Positions 54,074-61,714 of a stretch of DNA of 64,000 nucleotides are shown here, in pieces. The position numbers and the translations under genes were made by a program. The stretch spans positions 62,001 to 126,000 of the forward strand of contig NZ_CABVIR010000003.1 of assembly GCF_902498065.1 (NCBI RefSeq), given 5' to 3'. The stretch is from Pseudomonas fluorescens. Its GTDB lineage: Bacteria; Pseudomonadota; Gammaproteobacteria; Pseudomonadales; Pseudomonadaceae. Every line of letters starts with the position of its first letter. Within the stretch, counting starts at the first letter, position 1. Below the pieces are notes generated by a model, which was not told where the DNA came from, searched no databases, and saw only the letters and a program-made list of their open reading frames with translations.

Positions 54074-57000
54074 TTATTTTCGACATTTCGTACCGCCGCC
54101 CCATTTATTTCGACCGCCTTTACCATCAGGGTGGTAGATTTTATGATACGTTTTATGATCATTGAAGTCGGCTAGCTGTAATGAGCCTGGTTTGTTTCCA
54201 TGATGCCAAGTCATATTGGCTGGGGAGGTTCCTCTGAACGTCCCATTCGATCGTGGTTGCACATGCTCTACAGTGCCAGGGTATTTAGTTTGCATTTGAC
54301 GTTTAAAGTCCGGATCTGTTTGCATTCGTTTGTAAACAGATTCATTTGCGCGGCTAAAGTGCTCTGCGTCAGTCATTTTGTATTCGGACGCGTTCAGTGA
54401 GTGCTCATGGAACACATGATATTTCCCTAGGTCGCGAGATCCTTCACCATTGTATAGCCCAAGCGGATCTATCCAGGTCAGGGGGTTTGGGGCATAACTG
54501 TAAAAATTCAGTCCTCCCGCCAACCCAATCGGATCCGGCGTAGTAAACCGCCCCACATCCGGATCATAAAACCGGAACGTGTTGTAGTGCAGCCCAATCT
54601 CCCGATCCAGGTATTGGCCCTGAAACCTCAGGTTCTGCTCTTCGATGTAGTACGGTTCGCGGACCTCTTTAACGGTATTGCCCCAGACCCGATAAGTGGC
54701 CTGCCAGACGGTGTGGCCGTCGGTTTCCGAGAGTAGTTCGGGGAGGCCGTTGAGGTCGTTGTGGTAGTAGCGGACTTTTTGTTGCGCGCCCGTGCCATCG
54801 ACCCGGGCCAGTGGTTGATAGCCGTCATCGGCGTAGAGGTAGAGGCTGCTCTGACCTTTATGTTCTTGCAGCAGACGCAAGCCGTCCCAGGTGAAGCGAG
54901 TCTGACCCAGAGGGTAGCCGTTCTTGTCGTGTTCGGTTTTCTCGATGCGTCGACCGAGCGGATCGTAAGTCATGTTGACCACAGTTTCGCCGCTGCCACT
55001 CTGGTTGCGCACTTCAATCAATCGACTCTCGGCGTCGTAACCGAAGCGCTGCAGGCCCCGTTTAGCGCTGCGTTTTTCGATCATCCGGCCGAAGGCGTCG
55101 TAGCGGTAACGCTTGTCCTGGAAGGTCAGCAGTTTGTTGTGCACCACCAACCCGGCGCCGGGTTGCGGGCCATCCAGCAGGTTGGCGGCGTCGTCGTAGG
55201 CGAAGGTTTCGCGCTGGCCGTGCAGGCTGTCCTGGCTGGCGATGATGCGGCCGGTGGCGTCGTAGTGCAGCCGTTGGCGGTGTTGCCCGGCGGGTTGCTG
55301 GTCGAGTTTGCCGATCAGGTTGTCGGCGGGGTCGTACTCAAAATGTTTCTGCACGGCGGCCGGCATCAGCGATGGCTGGCTGCTGTGTCGGCGTTGGCGT
55401 GAGCGTAAACGGCCGCTGCGGTCGTACTCGCTGCGGGTGCTGATCTGGCCTTGGGTGCGCAGCACTTCGCGGTGCAGACGGTCGCGTTCGAAGTCGCTGA
55501 TGACCTGGCCGTCGAGATTGATCTGGTGCAGGTGGCCGCTGCCGTAATACAGGCGATTGATCCAGCGGCCGTCGGGCAGTTGGGTCTGGATCAGGTTGCC
55601 GAGTTCGTCATAGTGATATTGCAGGCTGCCAGCCGCGCTTTGTTCTTCGAGCAACTGGCCGAGGGCGTCGTAGGCGAAGCTCAGGGTTTGTGCGTTGCCG
55701 TGGTGGTCGGTGAAGGTGACGGCGGTGAGCTGGTCCAGCGGGTCGTAGGTGTAGTCGGTGCGGCCATCGTCGGTGATTTTGGCGATCAGCCGTCCGATGG
55801 CGTCGCGCTCCAGTCGATGAACGATGGGGGCCAGAGGCGTCTCGGGGACGATGGCCAAACCGTTGCCGAAAGGCGCCGGAGCAGCCGTCACCGCCGCGAC
55901 GTTATCCAGCAGGTCATAGGTGTAGCGCTTGGCGCTGCCGTCGAGGTCTTGTTGTTCAGTCAGCCGATCGGCGGCATCCCAGGCAAACCGATAACTCTCG
56001 TCATTTTCGTTGGTCAGCGCTTGCAGCCGCCCGTAGCTGTCGTACCCGAATTGCACCTGCCGGCCGTGGGCGTCGGTGCGCTGGCGGACCTGGCCGCGGC
56101 GGTTGTGTTGATAGAGCGTGGTGTGCCCGGCCGGGTCCGTATAACCGACCAACTGGCCGCTGACGTCGCGCTGATATTGCTCGGTGCGCCCGTCCGGCAA
56201 TTGGCTACTGAGCAGGCGCCCCTGGGCGTCGTAGCTGAACTGGGTGCGTTCGCCGAGGGCGTCGGTGATGACTTGCAGATAGCCCCGGTTGTCGTAGCTG
56301 AACCGCGTCGGGTAACCCGAGCAATCGATGTGCTCGACCAGTTGGCCGAACGGGTTCCAGCGCAGCTTTTTGCTTTTGCCGGTGGCGTCGATGATCTCGA
56401 CGACCTGGCCGTGGGTGTCGTAGCGGTAGCGGGTGATGTGGCCCAGCGGATCGGTTTCGGCGATGCAGTTGCCGCGCTGATCATAGCGGTACCGCCAACT
56501 GTGGCCGGCGGCGTCGGTGTCCACCAGCGGCAAGGCCCAGAATTCCAGCCATAAAGTCGAGTCGCTGCGGCCCAGCGGGTCGGTTTCGCCGATCAGGTTG
56601 CCGGCCTCGTCGTAGCTGTAGGCATAGCGCCCGCCCTGTGGATCGGTGGCGCTGAGCAATTGGCGCTCGTCGTTCCACTCGAACCGCCAGGTCTGGCCGA
56701 GGTTGTCGGTGGATTCGGTGATCTGGTGTTGGCTGTTCCATCGCCGCGTACTGACGCGCTGCAAGCCATCGGTGATGCGCGTAGTGCCGGCCTTCAGGTC
56801 ATAGTCGAACTGGTAGGCGTCGCCCTCGTCGGTCCAGTGCCGGACCACGCGCCATTCACGGTCTTCAATCAACGCCCATTCATAGAAACACCGCAGCCCC
56901 GTGGGCAACTGATGCTCGACCATCCGCTGTCCGGCATCGTAGGCGAAGCGCCGTTGCACCTGGCCGGTGGCGTCGCGCACTTCGGCCAGGTTGCCGGCTG

Positions 57001-58471
57001 CGTCAAAGCCATAGCTGGCGAGTATTTCGCGGTGTTGGTCGGGGTACAGGCGTTCTATTTGGGTCACGCGTTCGCGTTCGCGAATCAGCTCGACCTGCAC
57101 CAGATCGAAGGTGTCGCGCAGTCGCACCAAGCGTCCGGTGTCGTCATAGTCGAGATAGATGCGGTTGTCATTACGATCACCCAGCTGGCTAAGGCGCAGT
57201 GCCGATGAGTTTCCAGGTGTTGCATCGAACAAGCGGTATACGCCGTCATCACTCTCAATCAGCAGTTGCCCATTGCGATGCCGCCGAACACTAAGCCCTT
57301 CACCGGCGCTGAACACCGCACCACCCAGGGGGATCGAACCCATGTCGATACGCCGGCCCTGTTCATCGCTGTAGACCAGCGTTTCGCCGCCCTCCAGGTG
57401 CGGCAGGATTTCAACCCGCACCTCATAGGACACGCTCCAACCCGCGCCGAACATCCCGTCGCGCCGCTCGTCGCGGCTGTTGTAGAAGCGCTGCCAATCC
57501 ATCGGCAAGATTCCAGGCAACACGAAATCCAGCTCTTCTTCGCCACCCAGCACCTTGGCCCCGGTCGCCGCGTGTACCGGGTTCGGCGAGCCCATAGCAG
57601 CGTTGGCCATCGCGCCCATCGCGCTGCTGACGGCCATCGACGTCGCGCCACCGATCAGCATGCACGGCAATTTGCTGAAGAATTTCCCCTTTCCGCCCTT
57701 GAGCATCAGCAACGCTGTGACCGCCAGCCCCACGCCCGGGGTTTTGCCGCTGCGGATCTCGCGCACCACCACCGAACCGCCGCCGATGGTGACGTTGGAG
57801 GAGATTAGCCCGGCCGACACGACCTTGGCATCGCAGGTGCTGCGATCGCCGCTGCGCACGGCGGGCTGGCCGTTGATAGTGACTTTGTCCGAGCCCTCGG
57901 CCAGAAACTGCGGCGGCATCGGCGGATGCTTCATGCAGACGAGCAGGTCCAACGGTTTGGGCACCGCGCCAGGCGCCGGGGTGGCAACGGTGGGGCGCCA
58001 CATCTGGGAGAAGAAGCTTTCGGCCATGTCGAGGTAGCTGGCTTCTGCTTCCGGCTCGGGCATTTCCAGCTCGGTACCGGCCGGCGCGACATGGGACGGG
58101 ATCGCTCCGGCGGCCCGGGCGGCGGGAATGCTGTTGGTGAGGGTGTTGGTGGAGCCGGTGAGAATGTTCGCCTGCACCGTGGGCGGAAACAGCGAATTGC
58201 TGAAACTCTCGCATAAATTGCTCAGGCCCTTGTCGGCCCCGGTCTTGCTCATGGCGAGACCGACGACCGTGCCCACTACCAAGCCGAGCACAAAGCAACC
58301 CAACCCGCCGGTGACGACCGTGATACCCGTAGCCGCCACCACGGCGGCGGTGGCTAACGCGGTAATCGCGATGTTGGCCGCCACCTCCAGCACGCCGCCG
58401 AGGATGTCGGCCATCATTGAGGTGTGGTTCAGCGCATCACCCAGGCGGGCGGCCCAGAGTGCGTCAGACAT
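54074..58471 (-). CDS. Full-length prePAAR-Rhs T6SS effector with WHH-type HNH nuclease tip
   Basis: 1465 residues. The prePAAR motif AARLGDALNH is at residues 7-16. Membrane segments lie about 28-75 (NIAITALATAAVVAATGITVV, GCFVLGLVVGTVVGLAM). A PAAR-like domain is near 180-270 (MKHPPMPPQFLAEGSDKVTINGQPAVRSGDRSTCDAKV). A DUF6531-type segment contains GGEEELDFVLPGILPMDWQRFYNS. Rhs/YD repeats form the shell to the core motif PDPIGLAGGLNFYSYAPNPLTWIDPLGL. The last ~126 residues are the toxin: VEHVQPRSNGTF, MTWHHGNKPGSLQLADFNDH and HKIYHP fit a WHH nuclease. Its upstream chaperone gene has been separated by an inserted module. An immunity gene follows at once. Confidence 0.92.
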   Translation of the reverse strand: MSDALWAARLGDALNHTSMMADILGGVLEVAANIAITALATAAVVAATGITVVTGGLGCFVLGLVVGTVVGLAMSKTGADKGLSNLCESFSNSLFPPTVQANILTGSTNTLTNSIPAARAAGAIPSHVAPAGTELEMPEPEAEASYLDMAESFFSQMWRPTVATPAPGAVPKPLDLLVCMKHPPMPPQFLAEGSDKVTINGQPAVRSGDRSTCDAKVVSAGLISSNVTIGGGSVVVREIRSGKTPGVGLAVTALLMLKGGKGKFFSKLPCMLIGGATSMAVSSAMGAMANAAMGSPNPVHAATGAKVLGGEEELDFVLPGILPMDWQRFYNSRDERRDGMFGAGWSVSYEVRVEILPHLEGGETLVYSDEQGRRIDMGSIPLGGAVFSAGEGLSVRRHRNGQLLIESDDGVYRLFDATPGNSSALRLSQLGDRNDNRIYLDYDDTGRLVRLRDTFDLVQVELIRERERVTQIERLYPDQHREILASYGFDAAGNLAEVRDATGQVQRRFAYDAGQRMVEHQLPTGLRCFYEWALIEDREWRVVRHWTDEGDAYQFDYDLKAGTTRITDGLQRVSTRRWNSQHQITESTDNLGQTWRFEWNDERQLLSATDPQGGRYAYSYDEAGNLIGETDPLGRSDSTLWLEFWALPLVDTDAAGHSWRYRYDQRGNCIAETDPLGHITRYRYDTHGQVVEIIDATGKSKKLRWNPFGQLVEHIDCSGYPTRFSYDNRGYLQVITDALGERTQFSYDAQGRLLSSQLPDGRTEQYQRDVSGQLVGYTDPAGHTTLYQHNRRGQVRQRTDAHGRQVQFGYDSYGRLQALTNENDESYRFAWDAADRLTEQQDLDGSAKRYTYDLLDNVAAVTAAPAPFGNGLAIVPETPLAPIVHRLERDAIGRLIAKITDDGRTDYTYDPLDQLTAVTFTDHHGNAQTLSFAYDALGQLLEEQSAAGSLQYHYDELGNLIQTQLPDGRWINRLYYGSGHLHQINLDGQVISDFERDRLHREVLRTQGQISTRSEYDRSGRLRSRQRRHSSQPSLMPAAVQKHFEYDPADNLIGKLDQQPAGQHRQRLHYDATGRIIASQDSLHGQRETFAYDDAANLLDGPQPGAGLVVHNKLLTFQDKRYRYDAFGRMIEKRSAKRGLQRFGYDAESRLIEVRNQSGSGETVVNMTYDPLGRRIEKTEHDKNGYPLGQTRFTWDGLRLLQEHKGQSSLYLYADDGYQPLARVDGTGAQQKVRYYHNDLNGLPELLSETDGHTVWQATYRVWGNTVKEVREPYYIEEQNLRFQGQYLDREIGLHYNTFRFYDPDVGRFTTPDPIGLAGGLNFYSYAPNPLTWIDPLGLYNGEGSRDLGKYHVFHEHSLNASEYKMTDAEHFSRANESVYKRMQTDPDFKRQMQTKYPGTVEHVQPRSNGTFRGTSPANMTWHHGNKPGSLQLADFNDHKTYHKIYHPDGKGGRNKWGGGTKCRK
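55031..55594 (-). repeat. Rhs core repeat, copy C (within the full-length gene)
   Basis: The intact source copy of the stretch repeated at 49632-50249 and 53017-53526. Confidence 0.92.
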
Positions 58472-58485
58472 GCGGGATGTTCATC
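58460..58485. repeat. 26-bp direct repeat, left copy, over the rhs start
   Basis: TGCGTCAGACATGC...TGTTCATC matches 61238-61263 at 24 of 26 bases, same orientation. Read on the minus strand it covers a TGA, a 12-base spacer and the first codons ATG TCT GAC GCA of rhs. Confidence 0.9.
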
Positions 58486-58782
58486 CGACGCAAGGGTCTG
58501 GCTGCCGGGTAATCGTTGCGCTTGTTGCGCAATTCAATGCCTTCCATTGCATCTTTCTCCTTGTTGGTTACGGCGTACTCATCAGCGCCATCCTCAGGCG
58601 TTTGATCAGTTTCGGGGTCTTGAGACACATCATAGCCGTTGGTTTTCGCGCAGGCATCAAAAGTGAGACGGGTGTCATGGCCTCAAAAACGGCTTGTCCA
58701 TGTTCCTTGATTGTTGTCATTTATTGCTTGAACATCTGCCGCTTGCTGAGCCATCCCTCTAGCCTGGAAAACGGTCCGAATC
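58486..58782. other. Intergenic region between divergent rhs and the second Eag gene
   Basis: About 300 bases without a convincing gene. By position it must now supply the promoters for both the leftward rhs gene and the rightward chaperone-effector module. No clear -35/-10 pair was picked out with confidence. Confidence 0.55.
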
Positions 58783-59217
58783 ATGACGCTTTATCGCCTT
58801 CAAGAAGCCGATCTCGATATACCTGACAGTTGGCAGGACCAGAGCATCAACATCTTCAAGCTGCCCGCCGTCGGCGGAGCCAAGGAAGCCAGTTTCGTCA
58901 TCAGTCGCGATCCGAGCCGGGGTGACACGCTGTTCAGTGACTATGTTGACGGGCAACTGGCAAGCGCCGAACAGCAATTGCCCGGATTCAGCCTGAGCCA
59001 ACGGTGGAACTTCGTTCTTCACGACCATGCTGCCGTGCTGCTCGATTACAGCTGGCAGCGCGAAGGGCGTGAGCTGATGCTGCGCCAGGTTTTCATCGAC
59101 CGCCAGCCTGTGGGGTTGATTACGACGCTGACTACCACGCCGAACGATCTCGTGTATCACGAACCGGCGTGGAAAGTTGCCATGCATTCACTCAAGCTCC
59201 TGCCTCAGATCGCCTGA
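58783..59217 (+). CDS. Eag-type T6SS chaperone (DcrB/DUF1795 family)
   Basis: 144 residues, the normal size. MTLYRLQEADLDIPDSWQDQSINIFKLP and the later FVISRDPSRGDTLFSDYVDGQLASAEQQLPGFSL follow the DUF1795 layout. It is a cytoplasmic chaperone that shields the N-terminal membrane helices of a prePAAR effector until loading on VgrG. It lies 27 bases upstream of such an effector in the same direction, its likely client. It is divergent from rhs, which has a separate chaperone at 61262. Confidence 0.87.
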   Translation: MTLYRLQEADLDIPDSWQDQSINIFKLPAVGGAKEASFVISRDPSRGDTLFSDYVDGQLASAEQQLPGFSLSQRWNFVLHDHAAVLLDYSWQREGRELMLRQVFIDRQPVGLITTLTTTPNDLVYHEPAWKVAMHSLKLLPQIA

Positions 59218-59244
59218 TCACCTTCAAGGAAGAAGATAAACGCA

Positions 59245-60540
59245 ATGGATATGCTAGCGGCTGCGCGCCTTGGCGATGAAGTAGCCCACGGTTTTGGTGT
59301 CGCCGCGATGGTGGCGGGCGCCGTCGCCGGGGCGTTGATCGGGGCTGCGGTGGTGGCGGCCACAGTGGCGACCGGCGGCGTGGCGCTGGCTATCATGGCC
59401 GGTTCGATTGCGGCGGGCGGCCTGTCGATGTTCCAGATCATCAAGGGCCTGAACACCCTTTTCAACTTGCCCGAACCGACCACGGGGGCGTTGATCATGG
59501 GCAGCTTCAACGTCCGTATCAATAGCCGCAACGCGATGCGCGCCGGGGTCGACGTCGCTGCCGGATGCTCGGGCCTGCCGCTGAATCACCCGGTCTGGCC
59601 GTTTCCGGTGCTGATCGCCGAAGGCAGCGCCTGCGTCTACATCAACGGTAAACCGGCGGCGCGGTTGCAGAGCAAGATGGTCTGCGGCGCGCACATCAAG
59701 AGCGGCAGCCCCAATACTTTTATCGGCGGGCCAACGATCTCCGTTGCGTTTGTCCTCGATATCGAAGGTTGGCTGCACACCGGTCTCGAAGCGCTGGGGA
59801 TGGTCGCCATGGGCGCGGCAGCCGTCCTGGCCGCAATGGCAGGCGCGGCGGCTTTTATCGGGTTCGCGGTGATTGGCGGCGCGATGATGGGCGGCATGGC
59901 GCTGTTAGGCGAGTTGGGCGACCGTCTTGGACCGGGCTATCGCGACCTGCTTCAAGGTATCGCCGGCATGGCACTGCTGGGGTTGGGGCCGAAAATGGCT
60001 CGTCTCGGTGCCGCACCGAAACCCCGTGCGGCAGCCTACAAACCGGGTATGACCGAAGCCGATATCATGGCGATTCCCAAGGGCAGTAGGCCGCCGCCGA
60101 GCGACTATCTCGAAGGCCCGTATGTTGACAAACACCTCAAGACTTTCGAGGACGAGGGCGGCAGTTTTCTCTTCACCTCCGACGACATCGCCAACCCCAA
60201 GTACGGCTCGTTCAATCCGAACAAGTTCGTCATGGCAAAATCCGACCTGAACACCGTGGTCGCCGAGTACAAGAAAACCGGCGACGTTTCAGTACTGGAG
60301 TCGGCCTTGGGGTACGATCCGGGATCGCTGGTTGGCAAGGACATCTACATGATGAACCTGGATAACCCCAAGGTGCTGATGCCTACCGGTAACGAAGGTG
60401 GTGTGAACTCGCTTTGGCGACCGGGCGGCCTGACTCATCCCGGCGGCATGCGCGAAGCGGTGCTGGACAATGTACCCATCTCCCACGGTAACGACATCAA
60501 TGCGCTGATGACGACCCGAGACGTAGTGAGAATTCAATGA
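59245..60540 (+). CDS. Tse6-like prePAAR T6SS effector with unassigned C-terminal toxin domain
   Basis: 431 residues. The prePAAR motif AARLGDEVAH is at 6-15. A first membrane block (about 18-62) precedes a PAAR domain (about 80-170: NVRINSRNAMRAGVDVAAGCSG, ACVYINGKPAARLQSKMVCGAHIKSG). A second membrane block is at about 180-225 (MVAMGAAAVLAAMAGAAAFIGFAVIGGAMMGG). Two membrane blocks without Rhs repeats match the Tse6 class. The toxin domain (about 285-431) contains YVDKHLKTFEDEGGSFLF, FVMAKSDLNTVVAEYKKTG and TGNEGGVNSLWRPGGLTHPG; I recall similar GNEGG-W-PGG tails on other polymorphic toxins but know no assigned activity. AAGGAAGAAG precedes the ATG; the stop overlaps the immunity start. Confidence 0.87.
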   Translation: MDMLAAARLGDEVAHGFGVAAMVAGAVAGALIGAAVVAATVATGGVALAIMAGSIAAGGLSMFQIIKGLNTLFNLPEPTTGALIMGSFNVRINSRNAMRAGVDVAAGCSGLPLNHPVWPFPVLIAEGSACVYINGKPAARLQSKMVCGAHIKSGSPNTFIGGPTISVAFVLDIEGWLHTGLEALGMVAMGAAAVLAAMAGAAAFIGFAVIGGAMMGGMALLGELGDRLGPGYRDLLQGIAGMALLGLGPKMARLGAAPKPRAAAYKPGMTEADIMAIPKGSRPPPSDYLEGPYVDKHLKTFEDEGGSFLFTSDDIANPKYGSFNPNKFVMAKSDLNTVVAEYKKTGDVSVLESALGYDPGSLVGKDIYMMNLDNPKVLMPTGNEGGVNSLWRPGGLTHPGGMREAVLDNVPISHGNDINALMTTRDVVRIQ

Positions 60541-61070
60541 GCAACCCGCAAGACAACGTGCTGCTGTTGGCGCTGGCCAATGATGAACTGGACAAATTTC
60601 TGGTGGGCGAGCCGTTCTACTTTCTCGAAGCCAAGAACGAAAACGACGAACCACAGAACGTAGTGGCGGCGTTCGATCAATTGATCATGCCGTATTGGCG
60701 CCAGACTCACGACGCAAGTTTCCCCACGCGTTTCGTGTCGGCCTTGCTGAAGATGCTGGCGACTTATCCAGACCGCGCGCGGGCGATCTACATCGCTCAC
60801 GACTGGGTTTGGTACTACCGCTTTTGCCAGGACAAACAGCGCAAGCAGCCGCAAGGACCCTATGGCGATTTGTTTGACGTGGATATGGGCAGCGTCGCCG
60901 TGGCGCTCAAGCGCCAGTTGGAAAGCCACAAGGCCGAGTTGGTCGCCGACACCCGTTGGGCAGGCGCGGCGTGGAACAGCCCGGACGGTATGTGGACGCC
61001 GTTGATGCGCTCGGCGGTGATGGTGCGCGACACATTGGGTGGGCCGGATTTTGTGCCTGCCAATATCTGA
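60537..61070 (+). CDS. Probable immunity protein of the Tse6-like effector
   Basis: 177 residues, no signal peptide. The ATG overlaps the effector stop (ATGA), the usual immunity arrangement. Content includes LALANDELDKFLVGEPFYFLEAK, DWVWYYRFCQDKQ and WAGAAWNSPDGMWTPLMRSAVMVRDTLGG, aromatic-rich and mostly helical. Family not recognised. It should neutralise the toxin domain encoded just upstream. A 12-bp hairpin (61139-61165) may end the transcript. Confidence 0.78.
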   Translation: MSNPQDNVLLLALANDELDKFLVGEPFYFLEAKNENDEPQNVVAAFDQLIMPYWRQTHDASFPTRFVSALLKMLATYPDRARAIYIAHDWVWYYRFCQDKQRKQPQGPYGDLFDVDMGSVAVALKRQLESHKAELVADTRWAGAAWNSPDGMWTPLMRSAVMVRDTLGGPDFVPANI

Positions 61071-61090
61071 TGGGGCGAACCCCTTCGATA

Positions 61091-61246
61091 ATGAGGGAGC
61101 TGTCTAGTCCTGAAATAGGTTTACACCTGTTTCACCCTAACGCCCGATGCACCGCATCGGGCGTTTCGTATTTCAAAGGCAGGTGCGGTCGCTCACCGTT
61201 ATAGGTCGATATCGACTCACTCACCATCTTCTTCGCTTGCGTCAGA
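61091..61246 (-). mobile_element. IS3-family transposase 3' remnant
   Basis: The minus-strand frame ending at 61132 reads AKKMVSESISTYNGERPHLPL then KYETPDAVHRALG, the typical C-terminus of IS3-family OrfB (YN-ERPH-L-Y-TP--VH). TGTCTAGTCCTGAAATAGGT near 61100 looks like the element's terminal inverted repeat. The rest of the element, including the catalytic core and the other end, is missing. The frame passes straight into the rhs-start-like repeat at 61238. Confidence 0.78.
61139..61165 (+). terminator. Perfect 12-bp hairpin after the immunity gene
   Basis: AACGCCCGATGC-ACC-GCATCGGGCGTT lies inside the transposase remnant, about 70 bases after the immunity stop. The tail is only TTTCG, so termination is plausible but weak. 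Confidence 0.5.
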
Positions 61247-61263
61247 CATGCAGGGTGTTCATC
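61238..61263. repeat. 26-bp direct repeat, right copy, at the chaperone stop
   Basis: Matches 58460-58485 at 24 of 26 bases. On the minus strand it contains the stop of the chaperone at 61262, the spacer and a vestigial ATG TCT GAC GCA, the first codons of a lost rhs start, which then runs into the transposase remnant. Confidence 0.9.
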
Positions 61264-61696
61264 AGGCCGGAACATCGAACAACAGTGAACTCTTGATGGT
61301 CGCCCAATGCGCGGCTTCGGCATCGCCGAGTTTTTCGGCCTTCACGTAGCTCAAGGCGAGCATTTTGCGGGTGCCGGGCAACACCAGTGCCAACTGGTAT
61401 TGGAAGACTTTGTCGTTGCCCTTGTTGAACTGGCTGCGCAACTCGATGCCTTCGACTTCCTGGCTGGCGCCCAGACGCACGGCAACGCCCGGTTGAAAAC
61501 GCAAGTCTTGCACTTGTTTTTCCAGGCGCTTGAGCTGGTCGTCGAAGTTGCTTTGCAAGGTTTCGCCCTCGGCCAGCAAGCTACGGCTGACAATCAGCGA
61601 AGTGCCCAGTTCAGGGAACTTGAGGATGTTGATCGTCGCGTCTTGCAGTTCGCCTGCCGGCAGTTGGAACTGGAATTCATTGATGCGGTAAGTCAT
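61262..61696 (-). CDS. Eag-type T6SS chaperone for Rhs (DcrB/DUF1795 family)
   Basis: 144 residues. MTYRINEFQFQLPAGELQDATINILKFPELGTSLIVSRSLLAEGETLQSNFDDQLKRLEKQVQDLRF follows the DUF1795/Eag pattern closely. It lies 18 bases after vgrG in the same direction. The sequence right after its stop still carries the first four codons of an rhs gene, so it originally preceded rhs directly and is the probable chaperone for the prePAAR-Rhs effector now starting 2.8 kb away. It protects the Rhs N-terminal membrane helices before loading onto VgrG. Confidence 0.88.
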   Translation of the reverse strand: MTYRINEFQFQLPAGELQDATINILKFPELGTSLIVSRSLLAEGETLQSNFDDQLKRLEKQVQDLRFQPGVAVRLGASQEVEGIELRSQFNKGNDKVFQYQLALVLPGTRKMLALSYVKAEKLGDAEAAHWATIKSSLLFDVPA

Positions 61697-61714
61697 GGCG
61701 CCTGAATCTCTTGG

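Noticed and set aside
58128..58826. Plus-strand open frame covering the rhs start and the following gap
   Set aside because: It lies antisense to the prePAAR/membrane part of rhs and has no ribosome-binding site or recognisable motif.
61132..61323. A separate small protein gene over the transposase remnant
   Set aside because: Its N-terminal part is the chaperone gene in another frame; only the C-terminal half is meaningful, as an IS3 transposase end.
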